Part shown: piece after piece, positions 11,201 to 26,200 of the stretch | Layout of the letters: each line of letters opens with the position of its first letter | Position numbering within the stretch: position 1 is the stretch's first letter | Position numbers and translations under genes: made by a program | The notes under the pieces: generated by a model | Told to the model about the DNA's origin: nothing | Database searches by the model: none | The model's input: the letters and a program-made list of their open reading frames with translations, nothing else | Source of the DNA: Haliclystus octoradiatus | Lineage: Eukaryota; Cnidaria; Staurozoa; Stauromedusae; Haliclystidae | DNA: 64,000 nucleotides | Assembly (NCBI GenBank): GCA_916610825.1 | Contig: OU744452.1 | Span: forward strand, 188,501 to 252,500 | Direction of reading: 5' to 3'

Positions 11201-14200
11201 ACTATTTTGCCATGCGTATTTAAATTGTACATTGACCTAAAGTCATTATCTGAATACATGGCAAGCGTAACGTGAAAAAAATTAATGTATTAAGGAGATC
11301 CAATCGGGCCCAATTTCTTCTCTTCAATCCTGATCAAACACCAGAAGTTGAAGATAATTGTCTCCATCATGATTTGTGTGGACATGAATAAGTTGGCAAG
11401 AATTAAAAGAACTCTCTTATTTCTACTCTTAGAAATGCAAACATCACAATATTCCTTCGACATTTCTTCCCTCTTTTGCCGACAAGGAAGATTTTCAGAC
11501 TGACCAAGTCGCCAGGGGGTTCACGCCCCCAATACCCCCATACTAGGGACGGCCCTACTGTGAATATGTAGGTAATCAGGATGAAACAAGTAACAGTTGG
11601 TTTCATAAAGAATAAAGATATATAGTACAGTCATTTGAAGCCAATATAAGCCTTAAGCTTTATCAATTTTAGGGTCAAAATTTTATGCTTAACAACATAT
11701 CCAAAATGTTTCAAAATCCGAGCCATCTATTTACAAAGTCACATAATGATGTCTTTTCGAGGAGCAAGCTATTGGTTCCTTAGTTCAATTTTATTTGACA
11801 TTTTTAATGGATACTTTTTCTGCAGGCCTTTCATCAAATCGTACTAGCCAATTTCTGTCAAAAATAATTGCGACCATGAACATCCCTAGGCATTTGCCTG
11901 GAAATTTTCATTGTGCATAATGTATATATCTAGTTGTATTTTCTAAATAAGATAAATAAAGTATTTACATGATCTACTGCTAGTGGAATGTTAAAACATA
12001 ATGAATAACAATTTTTACTGACAATGTATATGTTTTTCTCGTTTTTCTATGTCGATTTGTGTATCTTCGTACATTGCCTCGTTTTGGTAATTTGATACAT
12101 AGTGAGAGTGAAGAAATTTTAAGAATATTATATGATTCAAATGATGCAGGGCTATTACGTCTGATGGTATTCCCTCAAATTAAATCACATGATTGCAAGG
12201 AGACTTTACAGCCTCGCTTTTATGTTTCAACTGGGAATGCCATTAATCAAATTGCGAAATTAAGGCGTTTTGCGACATTACGACATTTTAATTAATAAAA
12301 AATATAAGTCAAAAATCGGACTGTCTAGTTAGAGTTATTTCTCATCGTAATTATAGATAAGAGTGGACAACGAATAATCCAATATCGGCCGCTGCCTCCC
12401 AGAGAGATATCACATGAACATCATATGCAAAACAAAAATGTACATAAACAGAGCTCTCAACCTTGTTCGACAAAAATGAGGGAGATTTATGGGGAGGCAG
12501 CCCAAAGACGTGGCTTCTTCAAGGGGGGTTTGTAGGCATGCTTCCTCAGAAAATCATTATCGATTTCAAAATTGTTGACTCACATTCTTCAATTGGCATA
12601 TCTTTTTCATCTTCATGATTTCTGTCTGCAATTGATTCAATTTGGTCTAAGCATAAAAGAAATTGAATCACATTAACAACATTAACATTATAGAATATTG
12701 CGTCATGATCCTGCAATTCGATTGCTTGGTTTGATTATTTGTAACCATCATACAACTTTATCACATATAATAAAAATATAGTTTGTTATGATTTTGTCTT
12801 TCTCTGTGTTCGTTTCTTGCAATCAGTTCAGATCTCACACCTTTGTTTTACAATATTAATTATTTATAACCATTGTACAACATTATTGTGTATAGCTTTT
12901 ATGAATTCATCTGCGTTGTCTCTGGCATCATATCCATCACAAATAGCCCTGGTGTGTGTGTGTGTAGATGTTCATGTCTTCAAGCATAGCTTTTTAAAAT
13001 TTGAATTTGATATCTTAAAGTATTCGTATTTTCCCGGGAATCGTTTTCCACTTAATTGTTGCTTTGATTCTTCCTTAATTTAATAGAACGAAGGAAAAAA
13101 CATTTTTTCCGTAGAGTTTTATTGTTTTCCTAATATATTTTGAAAGTGCGGGGGGTATTCTCATAACTATTAGCAAAAGAAGGATGAATGAAAGTGATCT
13201 GTTTGTTTGCTTTTATGAATGGAACTAAAGACAAAATATGTAGCCTACTGTCTATAACGAAGCATTTTTGTGATAGGATAAAGCTACAATTGATATTGAG
13301 GATATTTTCAAACCGGAAGAATATTACGATGCAATTGTTGAAATTGTAAAGTTCTAATTGAAATATTTTGTTCACATTTAAAATGTTTGTATTTCATCAT
13401 GACTTCACAACAAATGCTGACACTAAAGAATGTGTTGTGGTTTGTTTGTTGTCATATATATATTGTAACTTCCGTTTATCACATCGCTCTCTACATGTAA
13501 ATAATCAATTGCAAAATGTAATCTCTCTCTTTTCTTTTAACCGTTGTAGGGTCAACATCCTAATACATCACACATAATAACTATGTAGTTTTATCTATGT
13601 CTGAACCCTACAAGTTGTGAACCCAACATGTATTTATTTATCTATATTTTATAAAGCCTTCTGATTTGCTATAGTTATTCATTTATTATCAATTGGTTTT
13701 GCGAGAATATTCCACCTATTAATCGCTGATATTTCAACAACTAATTCGCTTCTTAGCATCAACTTTCCTTTTTCGTGGTAGAACTTGAGCAGCCCGTTAC
13801 ATTTCATAACTATTTCTAAAGTGTTAAGTCAGTCAACGATGATATTTACAAACAAACTATATACTGAAACAATCATAACAATATGCGTTATAGATATTAA
13901 TTAATTATACTTCCATGTTCTGGCTAATTGGAATCTTCTTGGCAAGTAATTACAAATTCTATGTTAAATTGTATCATTTAATATATCGAAAGCAGACATA
14001 ATTCTCCTTCTCCTTTATAATTTGATTCGTTTAAACATACAAATAATGCCTTATCAAAACATGCAACAGATATTACGCACAATCAACAAGATAATTTTCA
14101 AACGCAATTCAAAGCAAACAACATTTCAAGAATAACGTCGTTTAACTACACAATAAATAATTCAATATAATATCGAATGCTGATTAACAACTACTGGACT

Positions 14201-17200
14201 GTCGTATCTATTGAGACATATATAAATTTAACTCATATTTAGTTTTAATGTTTTTGATAATTCAATTGATGTTTTTGTTAACTGTGACTCCGTCTTTGTA
14301 GGGGGAGCCTATGCAGTGGTTTGTTTGTTGTCATATATATTTTGTAACTTCTGTTTATCATATTCTTCTCTACATGTAAATAATCAACTATAATATGTAA
14401 ACTCTCTCTTTCTTTGTAACCGTTGTAGGGTCAACACCCTAATACATCATTATAATAACAACTGCGATAATAACTATGTAGTAATATAAATGTCCGAACC
14501 CTACAAGTTGTGAACCCGACGTGTATTTATTTAGCTATATTTTATAAAGCCTTCTGAACTTGGTGGAGATTTGCTATATATTTACAAACAAACTATATAC
14601 TGAAACAATAATAACAATATGCGTTATAGATATTAATTAATTATACTCCCATGTTCTGGCTAATTGGAATCTTCTTGGCAAGTAATTACAAATCCTATGT
14701 TAAACTGTATCATTTAATATATCGAAAGCAGACATAATTCTCCTTCTCCTTTATAATTTGATTCGTTTAAACATACAAATAATGCCTTATCAAAACATGC
14801 AACAGATATTACGCACAATCAACAAGATAATTTTTTAAAAGCAATTCAAAGCAAAGAATATTATCAACAATAACGTCGTTTACACAATAAATAATTCAAT
14901 ATAATATCGAATGCTGATTAACAACTACTGGACTGTCATATCTATCAAGACATACATTTAACTCACTAGATTTCGAGTTGCATGCAAATGCATGCTTATA
15001 TTGAGTTGTGAATCATCTGACTTAACTGGTTCAAATAAATGCATGAAAAAATCTATGTAGAAAAGATGATTGAAGCCGAAATTTAATTCAGAAATTATTC
15101 TATTTTATTTTTTGCTGTTCAAAGAAGCAAAAAGTTGAGAAGTGAAAAGTGGAAGTTAAATAGCCATACACCCCCCCCCCCAAAAAAAAAAAATCAAAGA
15201 AACATTTCTAACCCGAGTGTCATAAAGCTGCAAGGTAACAATTTTTGGGGGTTTGTCTAAATTTTATCATGTTCCACCTAACAACACGGTCACATCCCGA
15301 AAAAATTTGATTGATCATTTTTTTATCTATAACGTGGTTATTCAACATTTGACTCAAGTGACTTCTGAAAAAGTATAGAACGAGAAACTATTTATCATCT
15401 TTACATCTTATTTCATTAATTACTGTCAATGCGCATTATTATTATTAATATTTTAATTTATTTGTTGTCACTGATGAAGTGGAAGTTGGTATTGCAATTG
15501 CTTCTATATTTTAATTAACTTTCATTGCAGTACTGTACAATTTAACACTGGCTGTAATAATCAGGAAACATTTTTATTTTATATCTCCGTAATTTAATTT
15601 CCATAATGTTTGTTTACAAATTTCATAACCTTCTATTCAAGTCATTTTCAGATAATAATTTATGATAAATCAATAAAAAATTTCCAACTGAAGATAAGAT
15701 GATGACACATCTTATTTGTTTCACTTTCATATAAATATACATGTTGTTTTGTTTGTTTACGTTTGAATTTCATTCTGATAATTACTACGATGAAAATACA
15801 AAAATTATCTGTCACATCGCAACAAAGGATTGTGCTGTTTTGTATTTGCGAGACAATAGAAATTCATTCAAGTGCGAAACTGCTTAGTTAGCGCTTCAGT
15901 CTGAGAAAGCATTGTTGTTGAAAAGGAAACAGTTTTCATTGTTTTTTATCAACTTCGATGTATTTATTTAAGAAATGAAGTCGGCCATATACGCCTCTGG
16001 TTAATAACGAACCCATTGATATGTGTTTCAAGTCAATTGCATCAAAAATGGCACCGTGAATCCTCGCCTTACATACGGACATACAAATGGAAATAGCGTA
16101 AATTTAAAAGTAGATATTTAGTTTTAATGATTTTGATAATTCAATTCATGTTTTTGTTTACTGTGACTCCGTCTTTTGTAGGGGGAGCCTATGCAGTGGT
16201 TTGTTTGTTGTCATATATATTTTGTAACTTCCGTTTATCATATTCTTCTCTACATGTAAACAATCAACTGTAATATGTAATCTCTCTCTTTCTTTGTAAC
16301 CGTTGTAGGGTCACACGCTAATACATCACACACAATAACTATGTTTATAGACATGTCTGAACCCTACAAATGTTTTAGCATTTGTTGTGAAATATGAAAT
16401 CTCTTCTTAGAATCTACAATTTTCTGAATGTTTGCGACACATTCAAAATAGCGCTAATAAATCGCTCCCTGAATATATGGTAATACAGTCTTTCAAATAA
16501 TAAATTATATAACAGATACTTTTTATGTGAAGGCCTGAAACTGGTTACTTGTCAACCAATTAAATGCCAAAAGCAATTGGATATCATAATACTAACAAAA
16601 CAGTGGTTATGTAAATGTGTTACCTTTTGGTGGAAATATTAGAGTAGATGAGATCATTTTGTGTTCTTTCTTACACCACACTTCATTATCAGTCATCTTC
16701 TCATGATTTTGGAGATCAAACATAGATGGGATCTCATCCGGTTTTAGATTCAAGATACAACTTGGACATAGAGATCGACATTTGATAGAACCAAGGCCAG
16801 GTAACCTTTCCAAAAACAATCTTGTTATCTAAAAAGAAATTTAAATAGTGACATGATCTGTTCATTTTCTTCCCCTTCTGAGTTCATAAACTGCTGAACT
16901 ATTAAAGAATCTCACAAGTTGTTCATGAACGGTTTATGAAATTGGGTCTATCTTTTTATCAATAATCAATCTTAGAGGGTACAGTATCTTTTAATCCAAC
17001 AACTGTTGTGCACTTTTATCATAAACTCCAGTTTTGCGATTTTCAGAATTGCAGTATTTCAAAAATGTTTCCTTTGCATTATGTTCTATATTTTGTTGTT
17101 CTTCATATAGATACGCGCAAGAGTAAAATCCAGACAAAAGAGAGGAAAACCTATGAAAACCTCATCAAAACAACAGTTTTACAAGAGACATGTGTTCTCT

Positions 17201-20200
17201 CCCCTGCGAAACAATTTCATGAATCAGTTCATGAACCTAAAAAAATATATTAGAATATTAGAATATATTTAGGAAACAATGTTAGAAAGATTTACACAAT
17301 GGCCATATTCATCTTCAACTTGTGTGCACTACTAGATATTACCAGTAGTTCAATGCACAATTCGAGTTGGGTATATGCATAATTGTCTAGTTGGCCTAAT
17401 GAACAAATATTCGAACATAAATTGAAAAACAGTGGACATTCAAACCTTGAAAATTGACACCAGAGCACTCCATAAGATCTTGATATTATTCTTGAGACAT
17501 CTTCCTTTGAAGGAGATCGTTCTATACCGACCAATTCCACGAATAGAGCACATAATTTTATATTTTGCATGAAAACCTAATAAAGCATTATCCCAAGCAA
17601 TACAATCAGGAAATAAGTGATAAATGTAAGCCATAAAGTTCTCAAATAGCCCAGGAGGGAATGGTGCTGCACTTGAATCGAATTGACAAACAATTTGTTC
17701 CTATAAGAAACAGATATAACGTCAGAATATTCATATAATTGAAAAAATTATGGATTGTATCTGTTGAGCAGGCCTTCGATATTATGGATGAACATTGTCA
17801 TATAAATACCATATGAGGAAAAATTAGAGTTATATTATACAAGAACTGTTTTTGGCGTTACAATCTAACATTTTTTGTCAATTATTAACTTTAGCGAATT
17901 TCGGACTCAACAAATCAAGGAAAGATCTTGGAATTGAAATAATAGAACTTGATTAAATTAAGTAAAATACTGTCAAAGAATAAAAAAAAAATCATCTGCA
18001 ATTGCCTACTGTCAATAATGTGAATATTTTCCTACGTGCAGATGTTTTCGCTCATTACATCTTCCTAACATTATTTAAACTCCAATTGCTTTTAATTAGA
18101 ATTTATATGGAATTTTAAGAGCAAGTTACGTATTTTATTCAGAACAACAAATAACAGCATGTATGCAAAATATGATAACATAATAATTATGATAATATAT
18201 TTTACTTGCATACTAGCTGTTTTCGTAATCCCTTAACCTTTTAGATTTGAAAATATCATTATAATTTGACAATGTTCCCGTTATTTGAAGTATTAAAATA
18301 TTATGCAACATACTGTATCATCTTCCATGTGAGCAGGCCAATACTTCACATCTTCTACATATGTCAAAGATTTAAGAAACCAAGGTACCAGTAATATTGA
18401 TGTTGAACTATTTGATGACTGTTCATGCTGATTTAGTTTAATAAACAGTTTGAAATGACACAGGATATCAACAAGACAATTGAAGATGTCTTCATTCTTT
18501 GAGATATGATCAATGTTGAACCAAATGCACCTAGATTGAGAAATAAATATACTGAAGGGGATTGTGATTAGAAATATGGCAGAAAATATATAGCAATGCC
18601 CCAAGTGCTGATGTTACCTTATTACGTTTTATAAGTACACGGAATGTGTGAACACAGGATGAAGCAAACAAAAAGGCTGCAATATTTACGGTCAATCTAA
18701 CAAGAATATAATTTCAAACAATTGAAGCCATGAGATGATATAATAGAAATTAATGAATCTACATCCAGGATAATCTTTCAAGAATCGACCAAATAAAGTC
18801 TTTAGAGTCATAGCAGTACGGTATATTAGAAATAGCAAGGGTTTGTATGGGAAGGATTTACTGCTTGCGCATTGCGTGACCGTGCTTGGTTAATGATATA
18901 AATTATAATGTATTGAATTGTAAGGACCAACCTAAAAGATATGTAAAAATATTATTTGGTTGGCCGTTTTATTCTTGTGTTGTATTCTTCTTTGCATCAA
19001 AACAAAATGTAACCATCTTTTTATTTTTAGGCCTTACGTCAATGTCATAACTGCTATTGTTTGTGAGGGATTCCCCCTCTGATCTCCTCAATCAAACTCT
19101 GCCAACATTGAACCCTACAACGCGGGTAATTTGTTGCTAGTGTAATATAAAAGACTTCTTGTTCAAACGGCTTTACAAGATCATCAGTATATCACAGCAT
19201 GTAATATGAAAGGCGAGTATGTGCCAAAAACGAAGCACCATTTCAACCTACAGTTTTGGAAGAAAATAATTATTTTTTATAACCAAACAATTCACACTTT
19301 TATCATTATTTCATTTCCATGTGACCATTTAACATTTTCTTTTCAGTTTCCATCATTAATAATTCATAGCCTGAACTTGGAAAGGCAAATTACCTTAGTC
19401 TCCTAACAAACAAACTTTTTGTTTACCAGAAGAGCAAAATTATTGTAACATCATAACCACATAAATTGTGTTTGTATTTATATACATATACCAAAGATTG
19501 AAATACATATCATGTGTGTATTCTTTTGGAAATTAATCCAACTTTTTATTTTTCAATACAGTATTCCAATAAAAATGTATTCTAATTAAAACCAGTATTC
19601 CAATTTATTTTTTCTAGTTTCTTGTTTTAGCCAAAGTTATTGTGGTGCTGAGCTCAGACACCAGAGATGAATTCATAAATCATTTCACTGTCAGAGCCCT
19701 CCTAATTCATACATTTTGTGTTTTCGTCATGCTTCTATGGATTTGCAAAATCTTGGGAGAACAAAAGAATCAAAAACCATGAAGCTCACATGCAGCATTT
19801 TATTAAAATGATAAGAAGGCTTTGACCTTGAATAACGAAATATAAATGTGATTTTTGAAGGGTTCACAATATAATTTAATTAACACAAGAAATAGGTAAT
19901 TGTTTTGCATATTTTTATGAACACTTTTATATGGTTTTCCAGTTGCACGGAGAAACCTGCTGTTCTGGTTCTGTGACGCTTGGCCAACCAATTGCTAACA
20001 ATTGCGGCGCTCCAGTGAGGGCCTACTAAAACTGAAGGTTAAAAACTGTGCCTTAAATCAAAAATATGGTTTTCCCAATCACAGCACACCTTGGGATCAC
20101 ATGAGTTTACAGCCAGGTGTTGGTTGGTCAGCATATAGAAGAACAATACCAGGATATGTGAACAAAAATAAAAATGTCGAAGCATTCTAAAACCATTGAG

Positions 20201-23200
20201 ATTACAGGATTATTTTGTATGAATTGAAGTAACAAAATTAGAAATTGTAGATTGCATTATCTTGAAGAACTGCAATAAAATGAAGGCATTTTTTGGTCGT
20301 AGAATACAAAAGAAGAGGAGAAAACAACATGTTTTGATGTAGCGACCGCCATCAAAGGGGGATTGTAAGCGCTTCTTGAAACTTGATTTAAATAATCAAA
20401 ATCAATGAAATACTTAAAATTAAAGATCAATTCTCCAAAATGGAACATTGCTCTTATTCAAAATTCCATCACTCTGTCAATATAGAGTTAAACATTGACA
20501 ATATGACAGAATAAACGATGGAAATATAGGCAATGCTTTAAGCAAGTTTGTTTTACATTTTTAGTGTATTAATTACCAACCAACGCCGGATAAAACTTTA
20601 CGTGATACCAAGGTGTGCTGTGATTGGGCACACCATATTTTTGATTTATCATCGCACAGTTTTCAACTTGAAGTTTAATTGAGTTCTCATTGGAGAGCCT
20701 TGCAAAAATGAGGGCAGCAATGGAATGAGGCTATCCAATAGCTTGACTGATCTATAAGTCCCTCTTTGATATACCGCAATTTGACAAGCGGTAAGCGGGA
20801 CTTATTCCCTTCGTACAGCGTTGTGCAGGATTCTGCACAACGGCATTCTGTTTGATCGTATTGTTCTGACAAATTCTCACGCATTTGATGTACGCGGAAA
20901 GACGGGGTTCAACATTACGTAAATTAATGAAAGATGCAACATGCAAGCCAAAATAAAATGAATTAAATCTATATGGAAACTTATGGTTATTAAATCAAGT
21001 CGATTAACTGATTGCTGTGAAAAATTACAAACTTATTTCAACATCATCAATTCATCATTCAAAATACAGATGGCGAAATTATCTGTAAATGTTTTTACCC
21101 TTCAGGATTGTTTAAGATTGTATCATTGTGAATGCTTTGGGTTACCATCGAAAATTGAGCAGTTCCATATCGTGTACAAGAGCAAGGGGAATATTTATTC
21201 AGAATATAGCAACATTCAAGTGTAGTGTTTATCATTTCCACAATATTTCAATCTGCATTTCGATCTCCAACGAGCGCTCAAAAAGTTTGCAGTAAACAGC
21301 AGCGTTCGCTAAATCAATGACTCGCCAGAATCAGTAAGTTAGAATAATAAAATCAGTTTTCCAGTTTAATTAGCTCCAGTACCCTGAATATATATACAAC
21401 AAGTGACTCAAGCCACTATTTCTGTCAAATATTTTAGCATCTTTTAAAATTTCAGGCTTATATATTTTACGATCCGTTCGCTGTTGACTGTTGACACCCT
21501 GGAATACTCAAATAAAACTACGTCATCGACGCGATTCTGTTGGCGGTTTCTTTGTTTTCTAAAACAATAGAATTGCCAAAGGACACAAGTCTCACTTACC
21601 AACATATCAAAATCGTCAAAGTAAAAGTGAGACTTATGCAAGTCAATCCAATAGCCTCCATTCCAACAAAAGAAAAATTGTAAGATAATAAGAAAAGGAT
21701 AATTAGAAATGTCGGACATTTAACTGAGCAAGTTTGACTCAAAATTTGAATAATAAATACCTTAGGAGCTGCGTATCAAGTCTTGCGTAATTCATTAAAT
21801 CTTCTGAAAGCTGCTTAAAATCATCAAGGAATACTTTGTAAGCAACATATTTGTGATCATACAACAATCTGTCCTTGACCGTGTGTGTGAATAAAGCCTT
21901 CAGGATATTGATAAACCATTTTGGATTCAAAAACACATATTTATCAAGGCCTTTTGATTTGGTGAAGTATAATGAAGAACCAACCGCATCCAAATGGAGA
22001 AGTGCTGTTTTCGTCATCTCCTCCGTCATTTCAAATTCGCTAAGGGCTAATTTGATAAACTCCTCAGATGTAATAACAGGTGTCGTATTTCCTTTTTTGA
22101 TACAGAATTCTTCTAATTGTTCATATACTTTTGGTATTTCTCTACCAACTAACGGCATGATCTCTTTATTAGTCATAACATTGATTATCTCTTCTTTTAG
22201 CTCATCCATTCCAGTTAAGACACCTTTAGTTGAAACAGGGAGTACTCTCATAGAATCCAATTCCGAATCAGAATAGCGATGTGCCTTTAAAAATGAAATA
22301 GCAAAATAAATGAAAAAGGAGATATACAAATCACATTGAACTCTATTATTCTGATTGAATGATTTCTAATATAAGAACATGCATACAAATTTATCAATTT
22401 TTTTATTAGAACACTTTTTCAAACTCTGAGATGAGATTTTTATATGGCTTCAAAGGTATTCAAACACTTTCAGAAAACATTTTAAAATTTAATTAGAATT
22501 GCTGACAATGAATGATTTATATTGTATCTGCTTGGAACAGCTTGAGAAACTAAATAATCATTAAACATCTAGTAGATTAAAATATTTGTGTATAGTATAT
22601 TGTAATACCTTTCCTTTGAAGTGAAGAACAGCGCTAATATTCATTCTTTTGTTTTGTGAGATGTATTGAATGCCAACGCCAGATGAACAATCATCATCTC
22701 CAACTTCAACTGATTCATTGCAATCTTTTTCAATACCTTGAACGTTAACCTTTTGATCATACCAAACAGATGTCATTATATGAAAGCATTTCTTACATGC
22801 ATCATCAATGTTTTCTTCATCAAACTTATCCAAATGAGTAGGTACGATAATAATTGGTGAATACGGTGCATGGACCTGTATCAAATTAATCCATGTTCCA
22901 ACAGTTTTTTCATAACACTCCAGTGTTTCTTCGTAATCGTACAAATTAACGACAAGGAGAAATAAGCAGCCTTAAATGCAACGAAATAACTGAAAATATG
23001 TCCATGTGTTTTGTAAAAATCTAAATATTAAACTAAATTTACTAAGATGTAGCAATTAGGCATTTACTTATGTGCAACGTGGCAATGTCATACGTAAAAT
23101 GTGGACATGTCATACATGTAAACGTGGCATAAACACAATAGAATAAACAAAAATAAATAACATAAACTCAAGAGACAAGAGACCTAACCCAAGAGACAAG

Positions 23201-26200
23201 TGTACAAGTAACGTTTGAAACATTGTGTTAGTCATTATAAAGTATTTTAGGAATAAATAAGAAAATAGTGATAATTAGTGTTTTGAATGACAATCGTAAT
23301 CAATTTCGTACATTTGCAAGTAAAAGGAAAAACACCATCTGATAGGGGAGAGCGGGGTGAAATGGAACGGGGGTGAATCGGAATACACAACTTCTAAAGA
23401 CTCAAAAATTACAAAATTGCAGCAGAACGTTGTTCTTATATAGTTTAAACATTGTGTAAAGTTTCATTTCGATACATAAAGTAAATAAAATATTATAAGC
23501 CTTTGAAAATTTGTACGCGCAATGCAAGTCATTCGCTTTTCACATCGCGTTTCATTTTATTTTCATTTCTTCACGGATCAGGTGTTATTGCATACCATTG
23601 TGTAGAGAATTTCCGTGTTATGACGTAGGCAGTTGTTATTTTCGTCTTTTCCAACAAACTTTCTAGTAAATAGTGTTTATGTTGCAAGATTCACGATGGG
23701 GTTGAATGGAACACGGCGGGAAACATTTCAATCACAGTCTGGCTTCACACTGCTTTGCTTTGTTGTTGCTCCGCCTTTGATTTCACACCAAGAAGAAATC
23801 ATTCAAATTAATCCATTAAATTGGTTCAATTGCCTCTTTTCATTAGTAAATAGCCTTGTATTATTTCTAGGAACCATTGATCTTTTTGTTGTTTTATTTT
23901 CAACGTAAAATTAATGAGTTTGTATTGTCTTGTTTTGATTTATTATTTCCCTCGTGAATCAGTGTGAATTATAATGTAAACAAAACATTTGGATGAGCGG
24001 TTTCTTTGAATTTGACACCTTCGGAAGGAAAGCGACTTTTTCGAAGGACTGCATGAAATTAAATGCTGTTTTATACATATTGTATTGGTTAAATCTAATT
24101 AAAACCCATTTAAATGATTATCCTTACTCATATTCTCTCAATTATAACTGAAATTTGAAAAATTATACTGGTACGGGAAAATGTTATCGTGTTTTACGGA
24201 GACGCATTTTTTCGAATGGAAAATAATAATCTTATAAATTTATATTTGGAAGTAAGTTTCTTTATCTATCTAATTTATTATTGTTGATATCAATTTTTAA
24301 AGGCTCAATAACTATGATACTCAATTTATTTGAACAAATTCGATGAAATAATGGTAAATTTGTGATCATTCCGTTTCACCCCACATTTTCGCAAAATCGC
24401 GGTTTTGAAAAAATGTCATTCTTCCTTTAAACATTGTTTCAACTTTGATTTGACAATATTCAGGTATTTTGCATTATAAACTTCAGACAATTTCCTACAA
24501 ATCGATACCAAAATTGTTAGTTTTGCGTAAGCCGTTTTGGAGCAATAATTTTTTTAAGAAAATTTGTTCCAATTCACCCCGCTCTCCCCTATATATTATA
24601 ACTTTAATCATCAGTTATTTTCAACATAACTAATTAGTTGAGCTGTTCGCCTGGAACAGTCCAATATAAGAAATTACACGCAGCACAGAGATTATCCCTT
24701 CAGATGTTTCTCTAAAAATGTACTGTAGCCAATAGGATATAAAACACATCTTTTTTAAAAAGAGATTCCAAAACGTAATGTTCTTTCAAATATCAAAGTT
24801 TGAAAGTTTGAATTCAGGGATCAAAAAGAGCTTTGAGTAACATAAAGAATTCCTGCAAGTTCATTATAATGAGTGTGTCAAATATCTGACTGAAGACACA
24901 CTCATTCTTCTCTACAACTGTAAACCATTGCATAAAAAGCAATCAAAATGTTGGATCAAATTAATTCTAATTTTGGATACCACCTGCTGAATTAGGAACA
25001 TTTATAGAGTACTGTTAGGTTTTCTGAAATAAATTATTGAAATCGAGTTTAGCTCAGATATTTCTGAGGATCACAGTTCATGAACGTTAATTGTATGTAT
25101 GTAAGTATGTATTTCAACCATATATCAATTTAGAAAATATGTGCATGGTTGTAGTCATCCGTAAGCAGACATGCTTGTTTATTTGGATGTCATACTGTAA
25201 GTTTTTAATTGAGTGAACATCTGTTATCTAGTAATTATTGTTATAAATGTAATTGGTACTATATTAAAATAAGATAAAGACGACATGAAACTTGAATAAG
25301 CTGAGTGACACGAATGGGTGAAAGTGAAGTAGAAATTGGGAATGATTACTGTAGAGTTCAGAAGAGTAAACAACAAGGGTATATAATAGCAATTACAATT
25401 ACAATATTTATAAATATTGATTATGACTAGGAAACATATGAAATTGATGGTTTGTGAAAATGAAATATGAAATACAGGACTGATGATTAAAATGGTTAAT
25501 TTGAACAGGTATAGTAGCAAGCCAACAAACATTTGGGATTGCAGCTCTCAATGATAAGTTGCTTAAATAATTTCAAGAATAATTTTCTTGAAAGGTTAAT
25601 GCTGCATAAACTCAGATAGGAACAGCCATTCCAGAGAGAGGAGAACTTGTATGTCAGTAGACGTTGTAAATAATCTTTTCTAGCAAAGGCATGTTTGATA
25701 AATAAACATGGGTAAAAAAGTCATAACTCGTGATAAATTGAGATCTTTCAGTTTCAAAATTCTATGGGTTTTGATTAGTGGTTTGGTGCGTGCATTAAAT
25801 TTTGATCCACAAAGTATTCAAATGCATCGTTTATGGAGCTCATTGATATTATTTACATGAGTGCTGTTTCCCCATATTGCCAAACCATAATCTAGATGAG
25901 GTTTTAATATGCCTGAATAAATCTGCAATTTGTGATTCATCGAAAGAGTATTGTTTAAGCAAACTGGCACATTCGGGCAATTGATTGAATAAACTAATTT
26001 TATGAGGATTAAACCTGTCACTCTGAAGTCTTTCTAACATTTTCATGAGCAACTCACAAAATTTCATTAAAGGATGGTGGAAAATAGAACTTTTAATGTT
26101 CATGAACTCAAATGATGCGTTACGGGACTACTGACAAAACATGAAGGATACAAATCAAGACCTGTTATAATAAATGACTGACAGGTCAATTTTGTTGAAG

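Noticed and set aside
21444-21719. Minus-strand frame considered as the next COR exon
   Set aside because: No acceptor gives the phase needed after exon 4, while 18530-18314 fits exactly and shows the COR pattern.
23633-23908. Possible transposase of the TA-flanked element
   Set aside because: It has 91 codons, no DDE motif or helix-turn-helix pattern.
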